Source: Candidatus Omnitrophota bacterium (GTDB lineage Bacteria; Omnitrophota; Gorgyraeia; Gygaellales; Profunditerraquicolaceae). Taken from it: a stretch of 41,626 nucleotides of DNA. This document shows, piece by piece, positions 16,363 to 23,896 of this stretch; within the stretch, counting starts at the first letter, position 1; each line of letters begins with the position of its first letter. The position numbers were made by a program, and so were the translations under genes. The notes under the pieces were generated by a model. It was not told where the DNA came from, ran no database searches, and saw only the letters and a program-made list of their open reading frames with translations. Where the stretch lies: the NCBI GenBank assembly GCA_028711825.1, contig JAQTRM010000002.1:1-41626 (forward strand), in the 5' to 3' direction.

Positions 16363-17919
16363 TTAATGCTTAAAATGCCGGATGCCGGTAGTTACCATGG
16401 CAATCTTATATTTATCGCAGGCGGCGATAATTTCCTGGTCTGCGATCGAACCCCCGGGCTGGATGATCGCTTTTACTCCCGCCTTATGCGCCCAGGAGAT
16501 CGCGTCAGGTTTCGGAAAAAAAGCGTCGGAGGCTAAACAAGAGGGGCGGCCGCCTAAAAAAGACTTCCTTTTGGCGATAATCACCGAATCCACGCGCGAC
16601 ATCTGCCCTGCCCCGATGCCGGCGGTAGAAGTGCCTGTCGATAAAACTATGGCGTTGGATTTTACGTGTTTGGCTACCTTCCAGGCGAAAAGCAGGCTTT
16701 TCATCTGCGCGGAGGTAGGCTTCTTCCTGGTCACCACCTTAAGAAGGCTTTCGTCAACGGTAAGCGCATCCGCGCTTTCCAGAAGTATACCCCCGCCGAC
16801 GCTTTTTATCTGCGGACCCGCGGGAACCGACCAATCGCTTAACTCCACAAGGCGTAAATTTTTTCTCCCTTTAAAAAGCTCTTGCGCCTGCGGGTCAAAA
16901 GCGGGCGCGATGATACACTCAAGGAATCCGCTTTTAGCGATAGCCTTGCCGGTTTTTAAATCCATCTTGCGGTTCAACGCCACGATCCCGCCGAAAGCCG
17001 AAAGTTTATCCGTTTTCCAGGCGTTTAAATACGCCTTGCTAAGTTCTTTATCTTCGGCGGCACCGCAGGGATTATTATGTTTGACGATCACCGCGGCGGG
17101 ATCTTTAAATTCCCGCGCCAATTCCAGGGCGGCGTTTAAATCAAGGATATTATTAAAGGAAAGTTCTTTACCCTGCAGCTGCTTGAAATTCACCAGGCCC
17201 GCGGACATGTTATTTTCTTTATAAAAAGAGGCTTTCTGGTGAGGATTCTCCCCATAACGTAAATCCTGGATTTTTTCAAAAGACAAGGTTAGCCCGGCGG
17301 GAAAATCTTCCCGCGGCAAACCGGTTTTAAAATATCCGCTCAAAAAATCAAAAATTGCCGCATCATACCTGCCGGTATGCCCGAAGACCTCCACCCCCAA
17401 ACGGCACATTAAATCCTCATCCAGGGAGCCCCCATTTTTCTTTAATTGCGCAATAACCTCCGGGTAACGCGCGGGGTTACAAACTACCGCCACGGACCGA
17501 AAATTCTTTGCCGCCGAACGCAGCATCGCCGGACCGCCGATATCGATATTTTCGATAATCTCGGAAATGCCCGCCGATTTATTTTTAGCGGTTTTTTCAA
17601 AAGGATAAAGATTAACCACTACCATATCGATCAACCCAATGCCGTATTCGGAAACTTTGCGTAAATGCTCCGGGTTATCGCGCAAGGCAAGCAGGCCGGC
17701 GTGGATCTTAGGATGCAAGGTCTTCACTCTGCCATCCAGCATCTCAGGGAATCCGGTATATTCCGAGACCTCGGTTACCGTGATATTATTCTCCCGCAGG
17801 AGCCTGGCGGTGCCGCCGGTAGATACTATTTCCACGCCCAGCTTTACAAGTTCCCCGGCGAAATCCACGATCCCGGTTTTGTCCGAAAGACTGATCAATG
17901 CTCTCTTGATCTTAATCAT
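16363..17919 (-). CDS. purH: Bifunctional AICAR transformylase / IMP cyclohydrolase
   Basis: The 518-aa PurH carries out the last two steps of IMP synthesis. The N-terminal MGS-fold cyclohydrolase (1-195) starts IKRALISLSDKTGIVDFAGE and contains STGGTARLL and FPEMLDGRVKTLHPKIHAGL. The C-terminal AICAR transformylase contains VKHNNPCGAA with the catalytic Lys-His pair, LRYGENPHQKASFY, and ends IIQPGGSIADQEIIAACDKY and GIRHFKH. Length is normal. GAGGGG precedes the ATG. It lies 21 nt after the YchF-like gene and uses 10-formyltetrahydrofolate, so the neighbouring folC is metabolically relevant. Confidence 0.98.
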   Translation of the reverse strand: MIKIKRALISLSDKTGIVDFAGELVKLGVEIVSTGGTARLLRENNITVTEVSEYTGFPEMLDGRVKTLHPKIHAGLLALRDNPEHLRKVSEYGIGLIDMVVVNLYPFEKTAKNKSAGISEIIENIDIGGPAMLRSAAKNFRSVAVVCNPARYPEVIAQLKKNGGSLDEDLMCRLGVEVFGHTGRYDAAIFDFLSGYFKTGLPREDFPAGLTLSFEKIQDLRYGENPHQKASFYKENNMSAGLVNFKQLQGKELSFNNILDLNAALELAREFKDPAAVIVKHNNPCGAAEDKELSKAYLNAWKTDKLSAFGGIVALNRKMDLKTGKAIAKSGFLECIIAPAFDPQAQELFKGRKNLRLVELSDWSVPAGPQIKSVGGGILLESADALTVDESLLKVVTRKKPTSAQMKSLLFAWKVAKHVKSNAIVLSTGTSTAGIGAGQMSRVDSVIIAKRKSFLGGRPSCLASDAFFPKPDAISWAHKAGVKAIIQPGGSIADQEIIAACDKYKIAMVTTGIRHFKH

Positions 17920-17940
17920 TATCCCCTCTTTTTACCGAAA

Positions 17941-18642
17941 TTATTTATTAAAACGAAAATTCACCAGATCCGCGTCCTGCATCTGGTAATCCTTCATCTC
18001 CAGGCGCATCTTACCCGCCTGTTTGGCCTGGGTTTCCCCTCCGCAAGCGATGAAATCGGCAAACCCGATTATCTCGGCGCGAATGAACCCCTTCTGAATA
18101 TCAGAATGGATCGTCCCGGAAGCTTCCCAGGCAGTAGTGCCTTTTTTAACCAGCCAGGCGCGGTTTTCCTTATCCCCTACGGTTAAAAAACAGATAAAAC
18201 CGCTTTGCGCCAAAGCCCTCGACAGAAAATTATCTATATCCGCCAGATCTTCCGGGCTCGCTTCTACCACCGGCTTCAAGGTAAAAAACCCGTACCCGGA
18301 AACAATTTCTTTTTCCGCGGCGCTTAAATCAAGGGTAGAAAGAAACTGCTCTTTTTCCAAAGCCCCCTTCATTTTGTTTAAAAGAACCTGCTCATTCTCC
18401 TCCGGGCCCTTGGAAAGACGGGTCTCCACGAAATCAAGGTCTTTAAGGATAAGATCCGCGCGGGCATCTCCGGGGATAATGATCATGTCGGCTTCCAACG
18501 CCCCCTCCGGGCCCGCCAACTCCGCCTGAGGATAGGTTTTTTTCTTGGCCTTAACCAGCTTGTCCGCCTGATCCAAACGGGAATCTTTAATATTATGCTT
18601 ACCCAAAACAATGCCTTCGGCCGCAAATACGCTTATTTTCAT
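17941..18642 (-). CDS. YchF-like protein reduced to helical and TGS parts, without a GTPase core
   Basis: The C-terminal 85 residues of this 233-aa protein (FICFLTVGDKENRAWLVKKG, GTIHSDIQKGFIRAEIIGFA, KAGKMRLEMKDYQMQDADLV and FRFNK) closely match the TGS/DUF933 end of the OBG-family ATPase YchF. The middle (ILKDLDFVETRLSK, LDLSAAEKEIVSGYGFFTLK) matches its helical arm. No Walker A, NKxE or other G motif remains, and the first 75 residues are short and unlike a P-loop domain. YchF is normally about 360 aa and binds ATP on ribosomes, so this paralog may bind RNA or ribosomes without hydrolysis. A hairpin (18651-18667) lies between AAGAGG and the ATG. It precedes purH. Confidence 0.8.
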   Translation of the reverse strand: MKISVFAAEGIVLGKHNIKDSRLDQADKLVKAKKKTYPQAELAGPEGALEADMIIIPGDARADLILKDLDFVETRLSKGPEENEQVLLNKMKGALEKEQFLSTLDLSAAEKEIVSGYGFFTLKPVVEASPEDLADIDNFLSRALAQSGFICFLTVGDKENRAWLVKKGTTAWEASGTIHSDIQKGFIRAEIIGFADFIACGGETQAKQAGKMRLEMKDYQMQDADLVNFRFNK

Positions 18643-18650
18643 AGATCATA

Positions 18651-18667
18651 AAAGCCTAAAAGGCTTT
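18651..18667 (-). promoter_or_regulatory. Hairpin between Shine-Dalgarno and start of the YchF-like gene
   Basis: AAAGCCT and AGGCTTT form a perfect 7-bp stem with a 3-nt loop. On the minus strand the AAGAGG Shine-Dalgarno (18673-18668) abuts the stem and the ATG follows 8 nt after it. Folded, the stem would restore a normal spacing; unfolded, the spacing is about 25 nt. Confidence 0.5.
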
Positions 18668-18738
18668 CCTCTTAAATAGTTTATCAAATTATTGACCGGC
18701 GTAACCCGCCGATCCGGGGTTAAATTCCGGGGGCTTAA

Positions 18739-18769
18739 GCCGGAATCATGATAACATCCTGATTCCGGC
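18739..18769. other. Stem-loop downstream of kamA
   Basis: GCCGGAATCA and TGATTCCGGC form a perfect 10-bp stem with an 11-nt loop in the 161-bp gap after kamA. No U-run follows on either strand, so it is a 3' mRNA structure or a rho-type end rather than a classic intrinsic terminator. Confidence 0.5.
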
Positions 18770-18803
18770 CGGTAAAATTAGTCCTCATCCGCAGGATATA
18801 AAA

Positions 18804-19991
18804 TTATTCCAGGTAGGTATAAATCTTCCCCTTGTAATTGCGTAAAACGTATTTGCCTTTTGCTTGCGAAAGAATATAATTCGGGCCTACGGGAATCTTG
18901 CCTCCCCCTCCCGGGCCGTCGATAACATAAGTAGGGACGGCGTACCCGGAAGTGTGGCCGCGGAGCTTTTCGATAATATTAATACCTGTAGCCACCGGGG
19001 TGCGGAAATGCTGAGTCCCCCTCACCGGATCGCACTGGTAAATATAATAGGGTCTTACCCTGATCTGCAAAAGATCATGCACCAGTCGTTTCATAATGAA
19101 CGGACGGTCATTGATCCCTTTAAGCAGGACAGTCTGGCTGCCCAAAGGAATACCGCTTTCGGCAAGCATATCGCAGGCGTTCTTGCAGCGCCGGGTAATC
19201 TCTTTAGGGTGATTAAAATGCATACTCATCCAGATCGGCGAGTATTTTTTAAGCATCTGGGTCAATTTTTCGGTAATACGCTGCGGCAAGGTCACCGGGA
19301 TGCGGGTGCCGATCCTTAAAAACTCCACATGCGATATGGAGCGGATCTTGGAAATCAAAGATTCCAGGGCTTCGTCCTCCAAAGTCAAAGGGTCGCCTCC
19401 GGAAATCAAAACATCACGGATCTTACGGTTGGATTTAATATACTCTATCGCCGCATCGAACTTGGTGTCAAAATCCGCTTCTTTCTCTTCATGGTCGCCT
19501 ACCAGGCGGCGGCGGGTGCAATGCCGGCAATACATTGCGCAATGGTCCGTAGCCAGCAGCAAAACCCGGTCCGGATAACGGTGTACCAGATGCGGCGCGG
19601 GAGAATCGCGATCCTCGGCGCAGGGATCCGCCATCTCATGGGGCGAAACGGAAAATTCATCCCCCACCGGAACGGACTGCCTCCGGATCGGACAATTCGG
19701 ATCTTCGGCATCGATCTGGCTTGCCCAATAAGGGGTAATCGCCATCGACAACCTTCCCTTTGCCTTATCAATCCCCTTTTCCTCTTCGGGGGTAAGCTTA
19801 ATAATCTGGGCCAGCTCTTCCTTGGTATGGATACGATGTTTAAGCTGCCAATGCCAATCCTCCCAATCCAGGGGATTGACATCTTTATAAAGCGCGATTT
19901 GCTGGTAATCCCGGGAACGCTTGGGAGCCCGGTAAACTGCGGGCGTTTCAATCGCTGCCTTCTGATTCTCTAAGCTTACGGGATTATTCAA
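18804..19991 (-). CDS. kamA: L-lysine 2,3-aminomutase, radical SAM/PLP enzyme
   Basis: The 395-aa KamA interconverts L-lysine and L-beta-lysine. The radical-SAM cluster ligands are Cys151, Cys155 and Cys158 (DHCAMYCRHCTRRR). The PLP lysine is Lys365 in GPGGGGKIPVGPNY. The residues that bind the substrate epsilon-amino group in the Clostridium enzyme (Asp293 and Asp330, with PLP Lys337) are present at identical spacing as Asp321, Asp358 and Lys365. This favours lysine over glutamate, whose aminomutase has Lys and Asn there. The start is TTG, overlapping the ATP-grasp stop as TTGA, so expression is coupled to the two ligases. No acetyltransferase for N-epsilon-acetyl-beta-lysine is nearby. Confidence 0.92.
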   Translation of the reverse strand: MNNPVSLENQKAAIETPAVYRAPKRSRDYQQIALYKDVNPLDWEDWHWQLKHRIHTKEELAQIIKLTPEEEKGIDKAKGRLSMAITPYWASQIDAEDPNCPIRRQSVPVGDEFSVSPHEMADPCAEDRDSPAPHLVHRYPDRVLLLATDHCAMYCRHCTRRRLVGDHEEKEADFDTKFDAAIEYIKSNRKIRDVLISGGDPLTLEDEALESLISKIRSISHVEFLRIGTRIPVTLPQRITEKLTQMLKKYSPIWMSMHFNHPKEITRRCKNACDMLAESGIPLGSQTVLLKGINDRPFIMKRLVHDLLQIRVRPYYIYQCDPVRGTQHFRTPVATGINIIEKLRGHTSGYAVPTYVIDGPGGGGKIPVGPNYILSQAKGKYVLRNYKGKIYTYLE

Positions 19992-20989
19992 TTCAGCCTT
20001 TTCCTTTCCGAGGCGCTTAAGAGTATCGCCTCAATAAGATCTTCGTATTTCATCCCGGCGGCATAAGCCATAAGAGGAAAATTCGACTCTTTAGGGTCCA
20101 GTCCGGGCAGAGGGTTGATCTCCAGAACATAAGGCACGTTGAATTTATTTAAACGGATATCGGTGCGCGAAATATCCAGGCATCCTACCGCCCGGTGGGT
20201 GCGTAAAGCGACATCCTTAACTTTCTCTTCGGTCTCCTTGTCCAGGCGGGCCGGACAATGGAATTCCGGGACTAAACCCAGCTCGCGGTTACCCTGGAAT
20301 TCCTTCATCTTCCAGGAATAAAAATACTCTCCGCTTTGCTTGCAGTTTGAAAAATCAATCTCCAGGATCGGCAGCACCCGGGTTTTTCCATTCTCCAGAA
20401 TCCCCACTGTCAGCTCTTTCCCTTCGATAAATTCCTCAACCAGCGCTTCCTGCTGGTAAAGATCAATACATTTCTTAACCCGGAGCTTAAGATCTTCCGG
20501 ATTATCCACCACATTCGTTTTATTGATCCCTTTTGCCGAACCCTCGCAATTAGGCTTAACGATCAAAGGGAATTTTAAACCGGGATCCAGGATTTCATTC
20601 CCTTTAACAAAAAGCTGGAAATTGGGAGTAGGGATATTCTCGGCCTTAAGGATTTTTTTTGTCAGGGTTTTATTCAACGCCAGCGCCAGAGAGAACATGT
20701 TGGAACCGGTATGCGGGATATTCAAATAATCCAATAACGCCGGAACCTCGCTTTCCCGGAAACGGCCGTGTTTCCCTTCGGCGATATTAAACACCATATC
20801 CACACGGTTCTGGCGGAAGTATGAAAACAACGCGGGATATTCCAGGTCAATCGCTTCCACCGAATGCCCTTTGGTTCTTAAGGCCGCGGCTACGGAATTA
20901 ATTGTTTCTTCGGAATCGCACTCTGAAAAATAATCTGCCGGTTTCAAAGGATCCTTTTTCTTTAAATTATATGTCAGGGCTACTCGCAT
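19988..20989 (-). CDS. D-alanine-D-alanine ligase-like ATP-grasp protein (copy 2)
   Basis: A 333-aa ATP-grasp ligase of the Ddl superfamily. The N-terminal lid has VFNIAEGKHGRFRESEVPAL and SALNKTLTKK-like ALALNKTLTKKILKAENIPT. The ATP-binding core has LIVKPNCEGSAKGINKTNVV and LVEEFIEGKELTVGILENG. The Mg site is in DIRLNKFNVPYVLEINPLPG. The family joins two amino acids or amino-acid-like acids through an acyl phosphate. It is a diverged tandem copy of the adjacent ligase, stop touching start. The genome's true Ddl would be expected among mur genes, so this pair probably uses other substrates; beta-lysine from the coupled KamA is a candidate. Confidence 0.85.
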   Translation of the reverse strand: MRVALTYNLKKKDPLKPADYFSECDSEETINSVAAALRTKGHSVEAIDLEYPALFSYFRQNRVDMVFNIAEGKHGRFRESEVPALLDYLNIPHTGSNMFSLALALNKTLTKKILKAENIPTPNFQLFVKGNEILDPGLKFPLIVKPNCEGSAKGINKTNVVDNPEDLKLRVKKCIDLYQQEALVEEFIEGKELTVGILENGKTRVLPILEIDFSNCKQSGEYFYSWKMKEFQGNRELGLVPEFHCPARLDKETEEKVKDVALRTHRAVGCLDISRTDIRLNKFNVPYVLEINPLPGLDPKESNFPLMAYAAGMKYEDLIEAILLSASERKRLN

Positions 20990-21982
20990 CTAACCCAATC
21001 CGTTTCTGAGCATCGCGCTGTTTAAAATCTTACCTACCATCTGCTCATAGGTAATGCCGATGTTTTTAGCTAAAAGCATAAAAACGTCTTCCGTAGACAA
21101 GGAGGGCAGCGGATTTATCTCTAAAACATACGGGTTCCCGTCCTGGTCCACCCGGAAATCCACCCGGCCGAAATCACGGCACTCCACGGCGCGGTAAACC
21201 TTGAGTGAAAGATCGTTGAGCTTTTTTTTCAGCTCGCTGTTAATTTTTGCCGGACAGATATATTCCAGGCGGTCGGAGGTAATCCTGGCAAAGGTATAAA
21301 ATTTATCGTTCAATTTAAGACGCCCGTCTATTTTTATCTGTACCACCGGCATCACTTCGGGGTTTTCGTTGCCGACGATCGCTACGGTAAACTCCTGGCC
21401 GGAGATAAACTCTTCCACTAAAGCAGGCTGCTTATAGGCCTTGGTAATAAAATCTACCTGCTTTTTCAGGCCGTCGATATTCTCGACGCGGGAACTCTCG
21501 CTGAGCCCCTTCGACGATCCCTCAAAACGCGGTTTAACGATCAGGGGAAAATTATATTTGGCCTGCTCGCCCAGCCCTTCGACGGAACTAACCTCAAAAA
21601 ATTTAGGAGTGGGAATGCCTTCGGCGATAAAGATCTTCTTGGCGATCACTTTATCCAGGGTAAGCCCCAAGGTCAAAGCGTCTGCCCCCACAAAGGGAAT
21701 CCCCGCCATCTCCAGCAAAACCGGAACCTGGGATTCACGGTTCCTGCCGCTTAAACCTTCGGAGATGTTAAAAACGATATCCACCCCCAGAGAATCGATT
21801 TTTTCCAGCAGGTTGGCGGCGTTACCGATCCTTTTCACCTCAAAACCGTTGGCGGCGATGGCGTCGGCGATTACATCCACCGTAGACAAAGCGTCGAATT
21901 CCGCGTTGGCGTCCTCCGGATCGCCCTCTTTAAACTGATAATCCGATTTTAAATCGTATGTCAATCCTACGGTTTTTACCAT
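20990..21982 (-). CDS. D-alanine-D-alanine ligase-like ATP-grasp protein (copy 1)
   Basis: A 330-aa protein and first gene of the ligase-ligase-kamA operon. Motifs in order: VFNISEGLSGRNRESQVPVL (substrate-side loop), LTLGLTLDKVIAKKIFIAEG, LIVKPRFEGSSKGLSESSRV (ATP loop), LVEEFISGQEFTVAIV, and GRVDFRVDQDGNPYVLEINP (metal site). All the ATP-grasp residues expected for activity are visible. The N-terminus MVKTVGLTYDLKSDYQF is slightly longer than in Ddl. It ends exactly where copy 2 begins. Upstream lies a leader with an intrinsic terminator (22021-22066) and a promoter-like site. Confidence 0.85.
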   Translation of the reverse strand: MVKTVGLTYDLKSDYQFKEGDPEDANAEFDALSTVDVIADAIAANGFEVKRIGNAANLLEKIDSLGVDIVFNISEGLSGRNRESQVPVLLEMAGIPFVGADALTLGLTLDKVIAKKIFIAEGIPTPKFFEVSSVEGLGEQAKYNFPLIVKPRFEGSSKGLSESSRVENIDGLKKQVDFITKAYKQPALVEEFISGQEFTVAIVGNENPEVMPVVQIKIDGRLKLNDKFYTFARITSDRLEYICPAKINSELKKKLNDLSLKVYRAVECRDFGRVDFRVDQDGNPYVLEINPLPSLSTEDVFMLLAKNIGITYEQMVGKILNSAMLRNGLG

Positions 21983-22020
21983 GAAATATGCCGCTTCCCC
22001 TCTTAAAATATGCCGCTATT

Positions 22021-22066
22021 AAAAAAATAAGGGCCCACTTCCAAATGATTTGTTATGAGCCCTTAA
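22021..22066 (-). terminator. Intrinsic terminator or attenuator before the ligase/kamA operon
   Basis: On the minus strand UAAGGGCUCA pairs with UGGGCCCUUA (10 bp with one G-U), loop about 19 nt, followed directly by seven U (22027-22021). It lies 39 nt upstream of the first ligase ATG and about 190 nt past the end of the HAD gene. It is also downstream of a promoter-like site, so it could end the upstream transcript or attenuate this one. Confidence 0.8.
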
Positions 22067-22139
22067 GAATTATCTGATTGTTTCCAACTTAGTTTTAAGC
22101 CTCCCTTAAACCTACGCAAAATATAGTAATATTGTTATT

Positions 22140-22168
22140 TTTTTACCACAAGATATTGACATTGTCAA
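22140..22168 (-). promoter_or_regulatory. Candidate promoter with palindromic -35 region for the ligase/kamA operon
   Basis: On the minus strand TTGACA (22168-22163), a 17-nt spacer and TAAAAA (22145-22140). The -35 is half of the inverted repeat TTGACA-T-TGTCAA (22156-22168), a possible operator. A transcript from here would carry a leader of about 150 nt with the terminator stem. The rest of the 276-bp gap is AT-rich and holds no gene. Confidence 0.5.
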
Positions 22169-22258
22169 GTCTTTTTTGCCCAAAAACGCGCGGGGCTATT
22201 TTAGTTTTTCCCGACGGAAAATAAAATTTTTATAAAAAACCCGCGGCATTTCCGGAAG

Positions 22259-22906
22259 CTATAAAAGCCCGTTGTTTTCCGGCAGGGAAACCGTTATTCC
22301 GCATTCCGCAAGATCGCGCAGAAAAGACTTAAAATCCGTGAAAACACTCCCTTTGAAACCCAGAGTTTTGGCGCTTTGGACAAGCTCAGGACGATCGTCG
22401 ACATAGAATATCTCATGCGGGGCCACCGCCAACTGCTGGACCACTGTTTCATATATCTTTTTATCCGGTTTGATCGTCCCCATCTTAAAAGAAAGAAAAA
22501 CTTCATCAAAAATCCCGAAAACCGGAAAATTTTTATTCAAATATTCATAATGCAGGATGTTGATATTGGAAAGCATCGCCAACTTGTAGCGCGAACGTAA
22601 AGAGTTTGCCGCCCCGAAAACCGCGCGATTCTTGGCACTCAAAAAGAAAATATCATTCCAGATCGGCTCAAAAGAAGAGTAGCTTAACTCCATTCCCAGC
22701 ATACGCTTAACCTCCAGGTAAAAATCCTGGGGGGAAATCTTACCGGCTTCGAACGCAAGAGTCGCAGGAGATTCGAAAAAAAGATCGTAAACCTGGCGCG
22801 GGGTTTTCCCGCAAAAACCCGCGATCCGCTCCGCGGCCCTTAAATGATCGAAATCCACCAGAACCCTGCCCAAATCAAAAAGAATAACCTTGATCTCCTG
22901 AGACAT
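22259..22906 (-). CDS. HAD-superfamily hydrolase (subfamily IA, YihX-like)
   Basis: A 215-aa haloacid-dehalogenase-fold phosphatase. Motif I is ILFDLGRVLVDFD with nucleophile Asp11; the usual second Asp is Gly13, as in YihX-like members. Motif II is LAMLSNINILHYEYL. Lys in KMGTIKPDKKIYETV serves as motif III, and motif IV is EIFYVDDRPELVQSAK. A helical cap lies between residues 20 and 90. YihX acts on glucose-1-phosphate; the substrate here cannot be read from sequence. It is the last gene of a run that begins near 30210, 3 nt after the PAC2 gene. Confidence 0.88.
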   Translation of the reverse strand: MSQEIKVILFDLGRVLVDFDHLRAAERIAGFCGKTPRQVYDLFFESPATLAFEAGKISPQDFYLEVKRMLGMELSYSSFEPIWNDIFFLSAKNRAVFGAANSLRSRYKLAMLSNINILHYEYLNKNFPVFGIFDEVFLSFKMGTIKPDKKIYETVVQQLAVAPHEIFYVDDRPELVQSAKTLGFKGSVFTDFKSFLRDLAECGITVSLPENNGLL

Positions 22907-22909
22907 CGG

Positions 22910-23896
22910 CTAGTTTCCTTTATCTTTATTCTTCCGGAAAAGATCCAGGAATTTATCTTCATACTCTTTATAGACATTCCATTTGTCCAGTTCGACCTTT
23001 AGTTCCTTGGCCCGGCTGATATCACGGCGGCTTTCCTCAAAAAGTTTCTCAATCTTATCTTTGACCGAAACAGGCAGATTAGTAAGCTGACTCAGTGTTT
23101 TTTTAATCAGCTCCACCTCCTCTTCCCCGATCGGCCCGGATACCCCGGAATTTCCAAGCTTAAGATATTCCAGCAATTTATTAATTTCGGTTTCCAGCGC
23201 CTGCGCCTGGTCTTTAAGCGGCTGCAGATTTATCTGAAGGTTCATTATTTTTCCTAATGCCGCCAACACCGCCGCGGAAGCTTTGGGATTCTCGATCTGG
23301 ATGGTATAAAGAGGGATCTCACCTAAAAGACAAAACCCCTTAAGGCCGGCCTTTTTGGCGATTCCCAGAAAAAGTCCGTTCATCCCGCTGATCTGCCCGT
23401 CCGCCAAGGCCGCGAAATTATATTTCTTCAAAGACTCTTTGGTCTTCTGGTCGGTAGCGGCAAACCAAACGCCGGGTTCCTGAGTATGATCGGTAGCCTG
23501 GGGCATCGAAGCAAAGCTTGCCACGGAATCCACTTTGAGGTCCTTAGCCAGGGCAAGGATACTTTTTGCGTAAACATCGGCTTTTGAAAGATCCGGTTGG
23601 GCGTTGCTTAAAAAGATAACCAGATCGCTGCGTGAAACCGACCCTTTCAAAGAAGGATTTTTCCAATAATAAAATTTTCCCTGCGGCAGGCGCGGAACTT
23701 CCAGTATCCCCGAAGAAATAACGCTCCCGGTAAGATAAAAAAATTCATCCGGCATAATCCGCGCGAATTCCTTGGCATTAAGTTCCTGGATAAGATATTC
23801 GGCGGCCTTGAACGCCACTTCCCCCATCCCCGGCCAGGCGACAATAAGGCAGGGTTTTTTCAAACGCGGTTTCCGGGTAATGATCAAATTATTCAT
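22910..23896 (-). CDS. PAC2 family protein
   Basis: A 328-aa member of the PAC2 (proteasome assembly chaperone 2 / DUF75) family. The N-terminal domain starts PCLIVAWPGMGEVAFKAAEY and includes DLVIFLSNAQPDLSKADVYA, SVASFASMPQATDHTQEPGV and GQISGMNGLFLGIAKKAGLK, all typical of the prokaryotic family. The last 100 residues are helical and charged. Archaeal and actinobacterial relatives accompany proteasomes, but no proteasome gene is in the window, and many bacteria without one carry PAC2. Function is unknown. The ATG overlaps the peptidase stop as ATGA. Confidence 0.88.
   Translation of the reverse strand: MNNLIITRKPRLKKPCLIVAWPGMGEVAFKAAEYLIQELNAKEFARIMPDEFFYLTGSVISSGILEVPRLPQGKFYYWKNPSLKGSVSRSDLVIFLSNAQPDLSKADVYAKSILALAKDLKVDSVASFASMPQATDHTQEPGVWFAATDQKTKESLKKYNFAALADGQISGMNGLFLGIAKKAGLKGFCLLGEIPLYTIQIENPKASAAVLAALGKIMNLQINLQPLKDQAQALETEINKLLEYLKLGNSGVSGPIGEEEVELIKKTLSQLTNLPVSVKDKIEKLFEESRRDISRAKELKVELDKWNVYKEYEDKFLDLFRKNKDKGN

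Noticed and set aside
22021..22168. A lysine riboswitch before the ligase/kamA operon
   Set aside because: The leader is too short for the lysine aptamer and I could not recognise its conserved core; only a generic terminator stem is supported.
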